Shown piece after piece: positions 1 to 6,286 of a stretch of 8,566 bases of DNA. Position 1 is the stretch's first letter. Each line of letters starts with the position of its first letter. This DNA is from JBKJML01 sp046596415 (GTDB taxonomy: Bacteria; Actinomycetota; Thermoleophilia; Gaiellales; Gaiellaceae). Under the pieces are notes generated by a model. It was not told the DNA's origin. It made no database searches and saw only the letters and a list, made by a program, of their open reading frames with translations. The position numbers and the translations under genes are program-made. The stretch covers positions 1 to 8,566 of the forward strand of contig JBKJML010000055.1 in the NCBI GenBank assembly GCA_046596415.1, written 5' to 3'.

Positions 1-138
1 GAGGGCTTCGAATGCGGCATCCTGCTCGAGGGCTTCAACGATGTGAAGGAAGACGACGTGCTCGAGGCGTACGAGACGCGCGAGACCGAGCGGACCTCGC
101 TCGACGAGGCGCCGACCGCGCCCGCTGCCGCCTCCTGA
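1..138 (+). CDS. infB: Translation initiation factor IF-2, C-terminal end (partial)
   Basis: Only the last 45 codons and the TGA stop lie in the window. The reading frame gives [24 protein letters not shown], recognisable as the end of domain IV of IF-2, the beta-barrel that binds the fMet end of initiator tRNA. The match is to the family pattern GxECGIxLxxFxDxxxGDxIExxE. A short tail rich in Ala, Thr and Pro follows and is probably disordered. IF-2 is the GTPase that places initiator tRNA on the 30S subunit and promotes subunit joining. Its stop overlaps the proposed start of the DUF503 gene, and infB followed by ylxP and rbfA is the usual order in Gram-positive bacteria, which supports the call despite the short fragment. 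Confidence 0.93.
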   Translation, partial: EGFECGILLEGFNDVKEDDVLEAYETRETERTSLDEAPTAPAAAS

Positions 139-434
139 GCACCGGCTTCGTCGGGATCCTCTCCGTGGAGCTCCGCTTCCCGGAGAGCCATTCGCTGAAG
201 GAGAAGCGGCTGCACCTCCGCTCGGCGAAGCAGCAGCTCCAGAACCGTTTCGGGGCCTCCGTCGCCGAGGTCGACCATCACGATGTGTGGCAGCGTTCGC
301 GGCTCACGGTCGCCTGTGTCGCTCGCGAAGCCCGCGAGGCACGGGGGCTCCTCGACGCCGCCGAGCGGTGGCTCGCGGGCCAGGACTGGGAGCTCGCCTT
401 GGTTGAGCGGGAGCTCGTCTGCTTGGACGATTAA
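135..434 (+). CDS. ylxP: DUF503 (YlxP-like) family protein
   Basis: This small protein (99 residues from the proposed start) carries the DUF503 hallmarks: a first strand [11 protein letters not shown], the motif HSLKEKR (residues 19-25), then [17 protein letters not shown], followed by a strand-helix-strand half ending VERELV. Family members are about 90-100 residues and sit between infB and rbfA. Their role is not firmly known, and a link to ribosome assembly is inferred from this location. No ATG, GTG or TTG precedes the first conserved strand in frame after the infB stop. The first standard candidate, GTG at 165, would remove most of that strand. I therefore place the start at CTG 135-137, which overlaps the infB TGA as CTGA, a layout like the common ATGA coupling. 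No Shine-Dalgarno sequence is visible. Identity is secure; the start is less so. Confidence 0.85.
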   Translation: MSTGFVGILSVELRFPESHSLKEKRLHLRSAKQQLQNRFGASVAEVDHHDVWQRSRLTVACVAREAREARGLLDAAERWLAGQDWELALVERELVCLDD

Positions 435-455
435 GCCCCGCCTGCGCGTCACGAC

Positions 456-1769
456 TCAGCGGTTCAGCTTCAGCACCCAGAGGCCCGAGACGAGGTCGGA
501 GACGACGATGTAGCCGGGCCCGACATCGACACCCCAGACGGCGACGCAAGGGTGGTCGGGGCAGAGCAGGCGCTCTGGATCCTTCCCAGGTCGGGGCAGG
601 AAGCGCGCGATTACCTTCGGCTGCGCCGGGTCGGAGACATCGGCCGCGACGACGCCCTGGCTGTACCAGGAGAAATACGCGATCGTTCCGTCGAGCTTCG
701 CATCGTGCACGCTGTCGGTGAGCGTGATCCCGGACACGGCCGAGAGCCCGCCGCGTCGGTGCCCCTCCGTGAGTAGACGCCGGGAGAGGCTGAGTGTCGC
801 GAGCTGCTCCGGGTCGCCGTCGCCGCGCAGCCGGTAGAAGGTGGGCTTGCCGCCGTCGCGCTCGTGCGTCTCGACGAGGAGCTTGCGTTTCTCGTCGAGC
901 CAGGCCGAGTGCGTGTACTTCGTGTCGCCGCGCGTGCGGCCGAGGTAGCGCGGCCTCATCGGGTCGGAGACGTCGAGGGTGACCGTGCCGAGGTTCCAGT
1001 AGGAGAGGTAGGCGCGCGTGCCGGCTGCGTTACCGAGCACCGAGTGGACGAAGTTGCCCTCGAGCCTGTTCGACGCGTCCCGGAACGGCCGGAGCCCGAG
1101 CTCCTTCCACGCGCCCCAACCGCCGGTCTGCACGGGGCGGCGCGGGTCGGAGACGTCGTAGATCCGGAAATCGGGCTCGCCGGGGCGCTCGCCGTCGGGC
1201 GAGGTTCGGATCTCCGAGGCGATGATCGCGGTGTACACGTAGGCCCTGGGGCCGCGCCGCTGGAGCCAGACCTCGTGCGAGCCGCGCGGCTCGGTGCGAA
1301 CGAGCGCGAGGCGCCGTGGTGTCGCCGGGTGCGAGACGTCGTAGAGCGCGAAGCCCTGGAAGCCGCCCTCACGCGGGTTGCAGGCCTGGACGCTCGTCAC
1401 GGCGAGCTCGCCGCTGAAACTCGGGGAGTCGACCGTTCGGACGATCGTCTTCTCGGTCCAGCTCTGCGCCAGCACGGGCTCGGAGGCGCCGTCGGCGAAG
1501 GTCGCCAGTCGCCGTGGCTGCCGTGGGTCGCGCAGGTCGAACGCCCGCACTCCCGCTGCGAAGCATTCCTGCTCGCCTCGGTGGCTGGAGATGTACGCGA
1601 CCCGCTTGTGGAGCACGACGTCGCCGGCATAGCCGCCGCCGGGATCGACGTGGGCGAGGATCTCGAACCCGGCCTGGTCGCCGTCCTTCAGCAGCGTCGC
1701 CCCGAGCGCCACCCCGGCGCCCACGACGAGTGCGGCGGCGAGCCCCACTGCGATCGTGCGCACCCTCAC
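456..1769 (-). CDS. Exported LVIVD-repeat (beta-propeller-like) protein
   Basis: A 437-residue protein starting at GTG (complement of 1767-1769), preceded by GGGG at short spacing. Residues 1-27 are a basic start followed by a hydrophobic stretch (IAVGLAAALVVGAGVALGA): a signal peptide or signal anchor with no lipobox cysteine. The rest carries repeated motifs of the LVIVD type: VRAFDLRDPRQPRRLA (about 74-89), ALYDVSHPATPRRLA (141-155), FRIYDVSDPRRP (201-212), TLDVSDPMRPRYLG (264-277), VAADVSDPAQPKVIA (374-388) and a closing blade IVVSDLVSGLWVLKL (421-435). This pattern is known from secreted or surface beta-propeller-like proteins of unknown function. Four cysteines (69, 130, 403, 408) could form disulfides outside the cell. 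There is no catalytic motif I recognise. The gene lies convergent to DUF503 (21 bases between stops) and divergent from rbfA, so it interrupts a conserved operon and probably has its own promoter. The binding partner is unknown. Confidence 0.82.
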   Translation of the reverse strand: MRVRTIAVGLAAALVVGAGVALGATLLKDGDQAGFEILAHVDPGGGYAGDVVLHKRVAYISSHRGEQECFAAGVRAFDLRDPRQPRRLATFADGASEPVLAQSWTEKTIVRTVDSPSFSGELAVTSVQACNPREGGFQGFALYDVSHPATPRRLALVRTEPRGSHEVWLQRRGPRAYVYTAIIASEIRTSPDGERPGEPDFRIYDVSDPRRPVQTGGWGAWKELGLRPFRDASNRLEGNFVHSVLGNAAGTRAYLSYWNLGTVTLDVSDPMRPRYLGRTRGDTKYTHSAWLDEKRKLLVETHERDGGKPTFYRLRGDGDPEQLATLSLSRRLLTEGHRRGGLSAVSGITLTDSVHDAKLDGTIAYFSWYSQGVVAADVSDPAQPKVIARFLPRPGKDPERLLCPDHPCVAVWGVDVGPGYIVVSDLVSGLWVLKLNR

Positions 1770-1795
1770 GATCCCCGAGACGCGGCCGGCGCGGA

Positions 1796-1802
1796 TAAGT
1801 TA
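1796..1802. promoter_or_regulatory. Candidate shared -10 element for rbfA and the LVIVD gene
   Basis: The 38-base gap between the two divergent starts contains TAAGTTA. Read forward it gives TAAGTT (1796-1801), which fits the TANNNT -10 consensus, with six bases before the rbfA ATG at 1808. That spacing would make the rbfA transcript leaderless. Read on the other strand it gives TAACTT (1802 down to 1797), which would start transcription about 20 bases before the LVIVD GTG. No convincing -35 hexamer is seen on either strand, which is common for actinobacterial promoters. This is inference from position and motif. Confidence 0.45.
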
Positions 1803-1807
1803 GGTGG

Positions 1808-2170
1808 ATGAGCGAGCGGATGCGCCGCGTCAACGAGTCGCTGCGGCAGGTCCTCTCGGAGGCCGTGCCGGAGCTGAAGGATCCACGAATCGGCTTCGTG
1901 ACGATCACGGGCGTCGTCACGTCGCCCGACCTGCGCCACGCGAAGGTCTATGTCAGCGTGCTCGGCTCCGAGAAGAAGCTCCAGAAGAGCCTCGCCGGGC
2001 TCGAGGCTGCGCATGGTGTGCTCCAGGCGCGAATCTCGCACCAGGTCCGGCTGAAGCGCACCCCGCAACTTGTCTTCGAATACGATCCGTCGATCGTGGA
2101 GGGCGTTCGGATGAACGCTCTGATCGAGCGGCTGGCCCCACCAGACGATGACCGCGCAGACGACGACTGA
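1808..2170 (+). CDS. rbfA: 30S ribosome-binding factor A
   Basis: This 120-residue protein has the normal RbfA length and is a single type-II KH domain. Visible family signatures are RMRRVNESLRQVLSE (4-18), the block DPRIGFVTITGVVTSPDL (25-42) leading into the strand HAKVYVSVLG, and RLKRTPQLVFEYDPS (81-95), followed by a C-terminal helix. The acidic tail PDDDRADDD is probably disordered. RbfA binds 16S rRNA near the 5' helix and assists late 30S maturation, including cold adaptation. AGGTGG lies directly against the ATG at 1808, too close to act as a Shine-Dalgarno for it. Either the mRNA is leaderless (a -10-like TAAGTT ends at 1801) or translation starts at the second in-frame ATG (1820), 12 bases after AGGTGG. 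The end overlaps nrnA by 23 bases. Confidence 0.96.
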   Translation: MSERMRRVNESLRQVLSEAVPELKDPRIGFVTITGVVTSPDLRHAKVYVSVLGSEKKLQKSLAGLEAAHGVLQARISHQVRLKRTPQLVFEYDPSIVEGVRMNALIERLAPPDDDRADDD

Positions 2171-3152
2171 GCAGGACCTGAGGGCCGTCGTCGACGTGCT
2201 TCGCAGCAGCGACCGCTTCGTCGTCACGACGCACGAGAACCCTGACGGCGACGCGCTCGGCTCACTGCTCGCGATGCACCTCGCGCTCGGGCGGCTCGGC
2301 AAGAACAGCGTCATGTACGTAGAGGGCGCCGCGCCGATCCCGGGTGAGTACCGGTTTATGGATCTCGGCGGGCTCAGCCGCGAGCTGCCCGGCGATGTCG
2401 CCGAGCGGACGCTCGTCGCCGTCGATTGCGCGAACAAGGATCGCCTGGGCGCCGACCCGGCGATCCTGCACCTGGTGCCGTGCACGATCGACATCGATCA
2501 CCACCACGACAACTCGCGCTTCGGCGACGTGAACCTCGTCGTCGCGGACGCGTCCTCGACCGGCGAGGTGCTGCGCGACGTGTTCCGGGCGCTCGGGGTG
2601 GAGATCACGCCGCAGCTCGCCGAGCCGCTCTACGTCGCTCTCGTCACCGACACCGGCCGCTTCCAGTACTCGAACACGAGCGCGAAGGCGCTGCGGCTGG
2701 CGGCGGAGCTCGTCGAGGCAGGCGCCGACGTCCAGAAGGTGTTCCAGGGCGTCTACGAAAGCGTCCAGTTCGCGAAGCTGAAGCTCCTGGCACGCGCCCT
2801 CGAGCGCGCGCAGATCTACGAGGGGGGCCGACTCGTCATCTCGCATCTCGTGCGCACCGACTTCGCCGAGGTGGGAGCGGTCGAACCCTACTCGGAAGGG
2901 ATCATCGACTACCTACGCGCTGTCGAGGGCGCCAACATGGCGGCGCTGATCCGCGAACCGCCAAGCGGCGGCCCGCCCGAACGGCGGATCTCGCTGCGTG
3001 CCTCGATCGACGAGCTCGACGTGTCTGCGATCGCGCGCAAGTCGGGCGGCGGCGGCCACCGCCAGGCGGCCGGGTTCTCGAGCGACGATTCGATCGAGGA
3101 GATCAGGAACTTCATCGTGCGGGAGTTCGCTGCTGCCACCGCGCGCCCTTAA
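2148..3152 (+). CDS. nrnA: DHH-family bifunctional oligoribonuclease / pAp phosphatase
   Basis: A 334-residue protein with the complete DHH/DHHA1 architecture. Metal-binding motifs occur in order: HENPDGDALGS (29-39), VDCAN with Asp93, IDHHHDN with Asp117-His118-His119, and TDTGRF with Asp168. The C-terminal DHHA1 substrate domain has ISLRAS and the glycine-rich GGGGHRQAAGF (300-310). The family degrades 2-5-nucleotide RNAs to mononucleotides and dephosphorylates 3'-phosphoadenosine 5'-phosphate to AMP. It thus finishes RNA decay begun by exonucleases such as the PNPase encoded downstream. The cytoplasm is the expected location, since there is no signal peptide or membrane segment. The ATG lies inside the 3' end of rbfA without a clear Shine-Dalgarno, so it is probably translated by coupling. 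Its own 3' end contains the presumed ribosome-binding site and start of truB. All key residues are present. Confidence 0.94.
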   Translation: MTAQTTTEQDLRAVVDVLRSSDRFVVTTHENPDGDALGSLLAMHLALGRLGKNSVMYVEGAAPIPGEYRFMDLGGLSRELPGDVAERTLVAVDCANKDRLGADPAILHLVPCTIDIDHHHDNSRFGDVNLVVADASSTGEVLRDVFRALGVEITPQLAEPLYVALVTDTGRFQYSNTSAKALRLAAELVEAGADVQKVFQGVYESVQFAKLKLLARALERAQIYEGGRLVISHLVRTDFAEVGAVEPYSEGIIDYLRAVEGANMAALIREPPSGGPPERRISLRASIDELDVSAIARKSGGGGHRQAAGFSSDDSIEEIRNFIVREFAAATARP

Positions 3153-3798
3153 CCCCGCGGGGATCGTGCTCGTCGACAAGCCGGCGGGGCCGTCCTCGTT
3201 TGCGCTCGTCGCGCGTCTGCGGAGCCGGACGAAGGCACGCACCGGTCACGCCGGGACGCTCGACCCGTTCGCAACCGGGCTCCTGTTGCTCCTCTCCGGC
3301 TCTGCGACCCGGCTCGCGCCGCAGTTCGTCGGGCTCGACAAGCGCTACCTGACGGAGATCGACGTGACGTCGACGACGTCGACCGGCGACCCGGAAGGCG
3401 AGCTGGTCGAGAGTCACGAGGCACCGGCGTCCGCCCAGCTCGAAACGATGCTCGAGCAGCTCCGGGGCGAGATCGAGCTCCCGATCCCCGCCGCCTCGGC
3501 CGTCAAGATCGACGGCCAGCGCGCCTACAAGCTGCATCGTGCCGGGGTGGCAGTCGAGATGCCGCTGCGCCGCTCGCGGGTCGACTCGCTCGTCCTGCTC
3601 GAGCTCACCGGCGGCGTCGCCCGGCTCGACCTGAAGGTGAGCTCGGGCACCTACGTGCGGGCGATCGCGCAGGCGCTCGGCGGCCACTGCCGCACCTTGC
3701 GGCGCACCGAGATCGGCCCCTTCTCGGTCGACGAGGCCGACGAGCAGCGGCTGATCCCGGCCGAAGCGGCGCTCGCGCGCCTGAAAGCGCGCCGATGA
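3133..3798 (+). CDS. truB: tRNA pseudouridine(55) synthase TruB, lacking the usual C-terminal domain
   Basis: The TruB catalytic core is clear: GIVLVDKPAGPSSF (10-23), RTGHAGTLDPFATGLLLLL with catalytic Asp44, KRYLTEI with the conserved Tyr72, the substrate-loop region PAASAVKIDGQRAYKLHRAG (119-138), VSSGTYVRAIAQALG (169-183) and HCRTLRRTEIGPF (185-197). The enzyme isomerises U55 of the tRNA T-loop and can act as a tRNA chaperone. From this start it has 221 residues, whereas TruB is usually about 290-315. It stops shortly after the catalytic domain, so the PUA or TruB_C domain is absent. No ATG, GTG or TTG precedes the first conserved strand in frame. Two tandem CTG codons (3130, 3133) follow GGGAG (3121-3125) at 4 and 7 bases, so I chose 3133. 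GTG 3166 would cut into the strand. It overlaps nrnA by 20 bases and ribF by ATGA. Confidence 0.9.
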   Translation: MPPRALNPAGIVLVDKPAGPSSFALVARLRSRTKARTGHAGTLDPFATGLLLLLSGSATRLAPQFVGLDKRYLTEIDVTSTTSTGDPEGELVESHEAPASAQLETMLEQLRGEIELPIPAASAVKIDGQRAYKLHRAGVAVEMPLRRSRVDSLVLLELTGGVARLDLKVSSGTYVRAIAQALGGHCRTLRRTEIGPFSVDEADEQRLIPAEAALARLKARR

Positions 3799-4628
3799 CC
3801 GGGACGGTGGTCGCGATCGGCACGTTCGACGGTGTCCACCGCGGTCACCGGCGGGTGATCGAGGTGGCGGTGGCGACGGGCCTGCCGGTTGCGGTCGTGA
3901 CATTCGACCCGCACCCGAGGATCGCGCTCGGCAACCAGGTCGAGCTGATCGCGACGCTCGAGCGTCGCCTCGAGCTCCTGGCGGCGCACGGTGTCGGGGA
4001 GACGCATGTCGTCCACTTCACGCCCGAGACCGCTGCGCTCGAGCCGGAACGATTCGTCGAACGGGAACTGCGTCCGCTGAACGCCGCGGTCGTCGTCGCC
4101 GGCCCCGACTTCCGTTTCGGGCACCGCCGCCGTGGCGACCTCGAGCTGCTGCGCTCGCTCGGGATCGAAACGATCGCGGTCGATCCCGAGCCGGGCATCT
4201 CCTCGACCGCCATCCGTCACGCGCTTCGCGACGGCGACGTGGTCGGCGCGGCGGCCATGCTGGGACGCCCCTACGAGCTCGACGGAACCGTCGTCGCGGG
4301 CGATCAGCGCGGTGGCACGCTCGGCTATCCGACCGCGAACCTGGCGATCCCGGCGGGCGTGCTCGTACCGAGCTACGGGATCTACGCGGGCGCCGCGCTC
4401 GATCACCGGGCCGCCGTGTCGGTTGGCACCAACCCGCATTACGGCGGCGAGGAGCGCCGCATCGAGCCGTACCTGCTCGACTTCGAGGGTGACCTGTACG
4501 GCCAGCGGCTCGTGGTCGAGCTCTGGCGACGGCTCCGCGACGAGCGCGTCTTCGAGTCCGAGCAGGCCCTCGTCGAGCAGATAGCCCGCGACGTCGAAGC
4601 GACGCGCGCGGCGCTCCCGCCGATCTGA
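3795..4628 (+). CDS. ribF: Bifunctional riboflavin kinase / FAD synthetase
   Basis: A 277-residue cytoplasmic enzyme, slightly shorter than typical members (about 300-315) but with both domains. The N-terminal nucleotidyltransferase domain makes FAD from FMN and ATP. It shows GTFDGVHRGH (9-18), TFDPHPR (36-42), GPDFRFGHRRRGD (103-115) and ISSTAIRHAL (135-144). The C-terminal riboflavin kinase domain makes FMN. It shows GYPTANL (177-183, Mg-ATP binding), YGIYAG (194-199), SVGTNPHYGG (209-218) and the IEPYLLDFEGDLYG block (223-236) with candidate catalytic Glu224. The usual NPT is NPH here, a mild deviation. The ATG overlaps the truB stop as ATGA, which indicates coupled translation. ribF next to truB and rpsO is the standard arrangement (ribC/ribF in Gram-positives). 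Confidence 0.95.
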   Translation: MTGTVVAIGTFDGVHRGHRRVIEVAVATGLPVAVVTFDPHPRIALGNQVELIATLERRLELLAAHGVGETHVVHFTPETAALEPERFVERELRPLNAAVVVAGPDFRFGHRRRGDLELLRSLGIETIAVDPEPGISSTAIRHALRDGDVVGAAAMLGRPYELDGTVVAGDQRGGTLGYPTANLAIPAGVLVPSYGIYAGAALDHRAAVSVGTNPHYGGEERRIEPYLLDFEGDLYGQRLVVELWRRLRDERVFESEQALVEQIARDVEATRAALPPI

Positions 4629-4671
4629 TCCACCATCGCAAGATTCGGACGGCCACGGTATCTCAGGATGT

Positions 4672-4905
4672 ATGCAGTCCACCCAGCCGAAACTCACCGC
4701 CCTCACCTCGGTGCGCTGCCTCGAGTGCACCAAGGTCTACTCGAAGCCTGTCAGTGGCGGGACCGTCTGGGCGAATCCCGGCTGCCCGCACTGCGGGTAC
4801 GTCGGCTGGCTGCCGCTGACGGCGCCCGACCCAGACGTGCGCCCACGCCGGCGGCACCGTCCGCTCGCGCATCGCGAACGCCCGCTCGCCGCAATCGGTG
4901 GCTAG
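4672..4905 (+). CDS. Small zinc-ribbon protein of unknown function
   Basis: A 77-residue protein. It has two Cys pairs, CLEC (16-19) and CPHC (38-41), separated by 18 residues. This layout is expected for a single-Zn ribbon fold, and CPHCGYVGW resembles the second knuckle of rubredoxin-like or FmdB-like ribbons. The last 25 residues are rich in Arg, His and Pro (RPRRRHRPLAHRERPLA) and are probably disordered and basic, suitable for contact with nucleic acid, though this is inference. The ATG at 4672 follows AGG (4665-4667) closely. TATCTC at 4659-4664, seven bases before the ATG, could instead be an imperfect -10 of a leaderless transcript. The gene follows ribF by 43 bases, so read-through from the operon is also possible. 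It ends 12 bases from the convergent gamma-glutamyltransferase-like gene. Four spaced cysteines make it likely to be a real gene. Confidence 0.75.
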   Translation: MQSTQPKLTALTSVRCLECTKVYSKPVSGGTVWANPGCPHCGYVGWLPLTAPDPDVRPRRRHRPLAHRERPLAAIGG

Positions 4906-4917
4906 AGCCGCGGGGTT

Positions 4918-6279
4918 TTAGAGGAGCGCAACCGAGCCCGATCGCCGGGGGTCGGCAGCGGCGCCGGTGCGCGTGAACGCGCTGACGCCACCGAAATAGT
5001 GATGGCGCTCGGGCCAGCGCCGGACCGGGCGCCCCGCGCGTTCGAGAGTCGCCAGCGCCGCCTCGTCGGCACCGGGCTCGGCGTGGACGGCCGGGCCGGC
5101 CGGGTGAACCCGGGGCCGCTCGACTGCCTCTTGCGGATCGATCCCTTCGTCGAGGATCGCCGCTGTGACGGCGACGAGAGCACTTCGCAACCGCGAGCCA
5201 CCCGCGGCGCCGATCGCGAGTGCGAGCCCGTGGGTGTCGAGCGCGAGCGCCGGCGCCATCATGCTCGCCATGCGCTCCCCCGGCACGAGCGTGCCGACCA
5301 GGAGCTCGGTCTCACCGAGCATGCTGTTCGGCTGCAGATCGAGACCCGGCAGGAAGTCGCCCGACCCGAGCCCGAGGCTGGTTGTGAGCACGCACGCATT
5401 GCCGTCGGCGTCGACCGCGACGAGGTTCGTTGTGTGTCCCGGTGCCTCAGCGCCCGCAAGTGCTTCGACGAGCGCGAGCGTGCGTGCCGTCGCGTCGAGC
5501 CCGTCGAGGGGCGGCAGACGTGCGAGGGCCGCGGCGGGTGGGGTGAGACCGCGGCGTGCGAGGAAGCGCGTGCCCGCGTAGGGCGTCTCCGCGGGCGCCT
5601 CCCAGCGCGGCTCGTAGGCGGCGAGGTCGGCTGCGGTCAGGTGCCCGTCGAGCAGCCGAAGGAGCGACCGGGCGATCGTGCCGGAGTAGATGCTTGCAGC
5701 TCCCTCGTCACTGAGCAGGCGCATCGTCTCGACGAGGCCAGGTTGGTGGAGTCGTTCGCCGGCGGCGAGAACGCGGCCTCCCGGCGCGTAGATCTCGCGC
5801 CCGCGCGGGTTCAGCGTGAAGACCGGTGCGAGCATTGCCAGGCAGGAGGCGTGCGCGGGTGGGAGCGCGACGCCCTGCTCTGCGAGCCGGCTCGCGGGCT
5901 CGACGAGTCGCGCCCATGGGAGCCGCCCGTGTGCGCGCCGGAGCGCTTCGAGGCCGGCCGGGAGGCCCGGCACGGCGACCGACGCCGGGCCGACGGCGTA
6001 GCGAACGATCTCCTCGCCGAAGCGCACGTCGAGCTCGTCGAGCGCCGCTCCCGCCCCGGCGGGGGCCGTCACGAAGCAGTCCAGTGCCGTTGCGGTGCCG
6101 CGCGCGGCGTCCCAGTAGATCGCGTGGCCGCCGCCAAGGAGGCCGGTCATCACCGTCTCCGCGACGCAGGAGGCGAGCGCGGCTGCGATCGCCGCGTCGG
6201 CGGCGCTCCCGCCCTCGGCGAGGATCTCGGCTCCGGCTGCCGCCGTGGCCTCGTGTCCCGCGGCGACGCCTGCTCGCAT
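4918..6279 (-). CDS. Compact divergent gamma-glutamyltransferase-family Ntn-hydrolase
   Basis: A 453-residue protein of the gamma-glutamyltranspeptidase family. These enzymes are made as a proenzyme, cleave themselves before a threonine, and use that N-terminal Thr as nucleophile. Family blocks are clear: AGHEATAAAGAEILAEGGSAADAAIAA (in 7-33), TGLLGGGHAIYWD (45-57), VAVPGLPAGLEAL (101-113), GHTTNLVAVDADGNA (281-295) with predicted nucleophile Thr283, MAPALAL, GAAGGSRLRSAL (357-368) and ERPRVHP (387-393). It is about 100 residues shorter than usual, mainly because the segment before the processing site is reduced. It also begins at the first conserved helix, so it has no signal peptide and is probably cytoplasmic. 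Several gamma-glutamyl-contact residues are replaced (see findings), so glutathione may not be the substrate. Another amidase activity, as in the HpxW oxamate amidohydrolase branch, is possible. The ATG lies 8 bases from a -10-like TAGTGT on its strand. Confidence 0.87.
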   Translation of the reverse strand: MRAGVAAGHEATAAAGAEILAEGGSAADAAIAAALASCVAETVMTGLLGGGHAIYWDAARGTATALDCFVTAPAGAGAALDELDVRFGEEIVRYAVGPASVAVPGLPAGLEALRRAHGRLPWARLVEPASRLAEQGVALPPAHASCLAMLAPVFTLNPRGREIYAPGGRVLAAGERLHQPGLVETMRLLSDEGAASIYSGTIARSLLRLLDGHLTAADLAAYEPRWEAPAETPYAGTRFLARRGLTPPAAALARLPPLDGLDATARTLALVEALAGAEAPGHTTNLVAVDADGNACVLTTSLGLGSGDFLPGLDLQPNSMLGETELLVGTLVPGERMASMMAPALALDTHGLALAIGAAGGSRLRSALVAVTAAILDEGIDPQEAVERPRVHPAGPAVHAEPGADEAALATLERAGRPVRRWPERHHYFGGVSAFTRTGAAADPRRSGSVALL

Positions 6280-6286
6280 CCGCCGC

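Noticed and set aside
1802..1807. AGGTGG as the Shine-Dalgarno of rbfA at ATG 1808
   Set aside because: There is no space between it and the ATG. It could serve only the second ATG at 1820, so I do not list it as a ribosome-binding site.
864..1811. A 315-codon plus-strand open frame opposite the LVIVD-repeat gene
   Set aside because: The minus-strand frame carries a signal sequence and repeated DVSDP blades, while this frame has no domain. It is a shadow.
4898..4919. Possible terminator between the convergent zinc-ribbon and GGT-like genes (stem GTGGC/GCCGC, then GGGGTTTT)
   Set aside because: The stem is only five pairs, including a G-U wobble, and four G separate it from a short T run. 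It spans both stop regions and is too weak to call.
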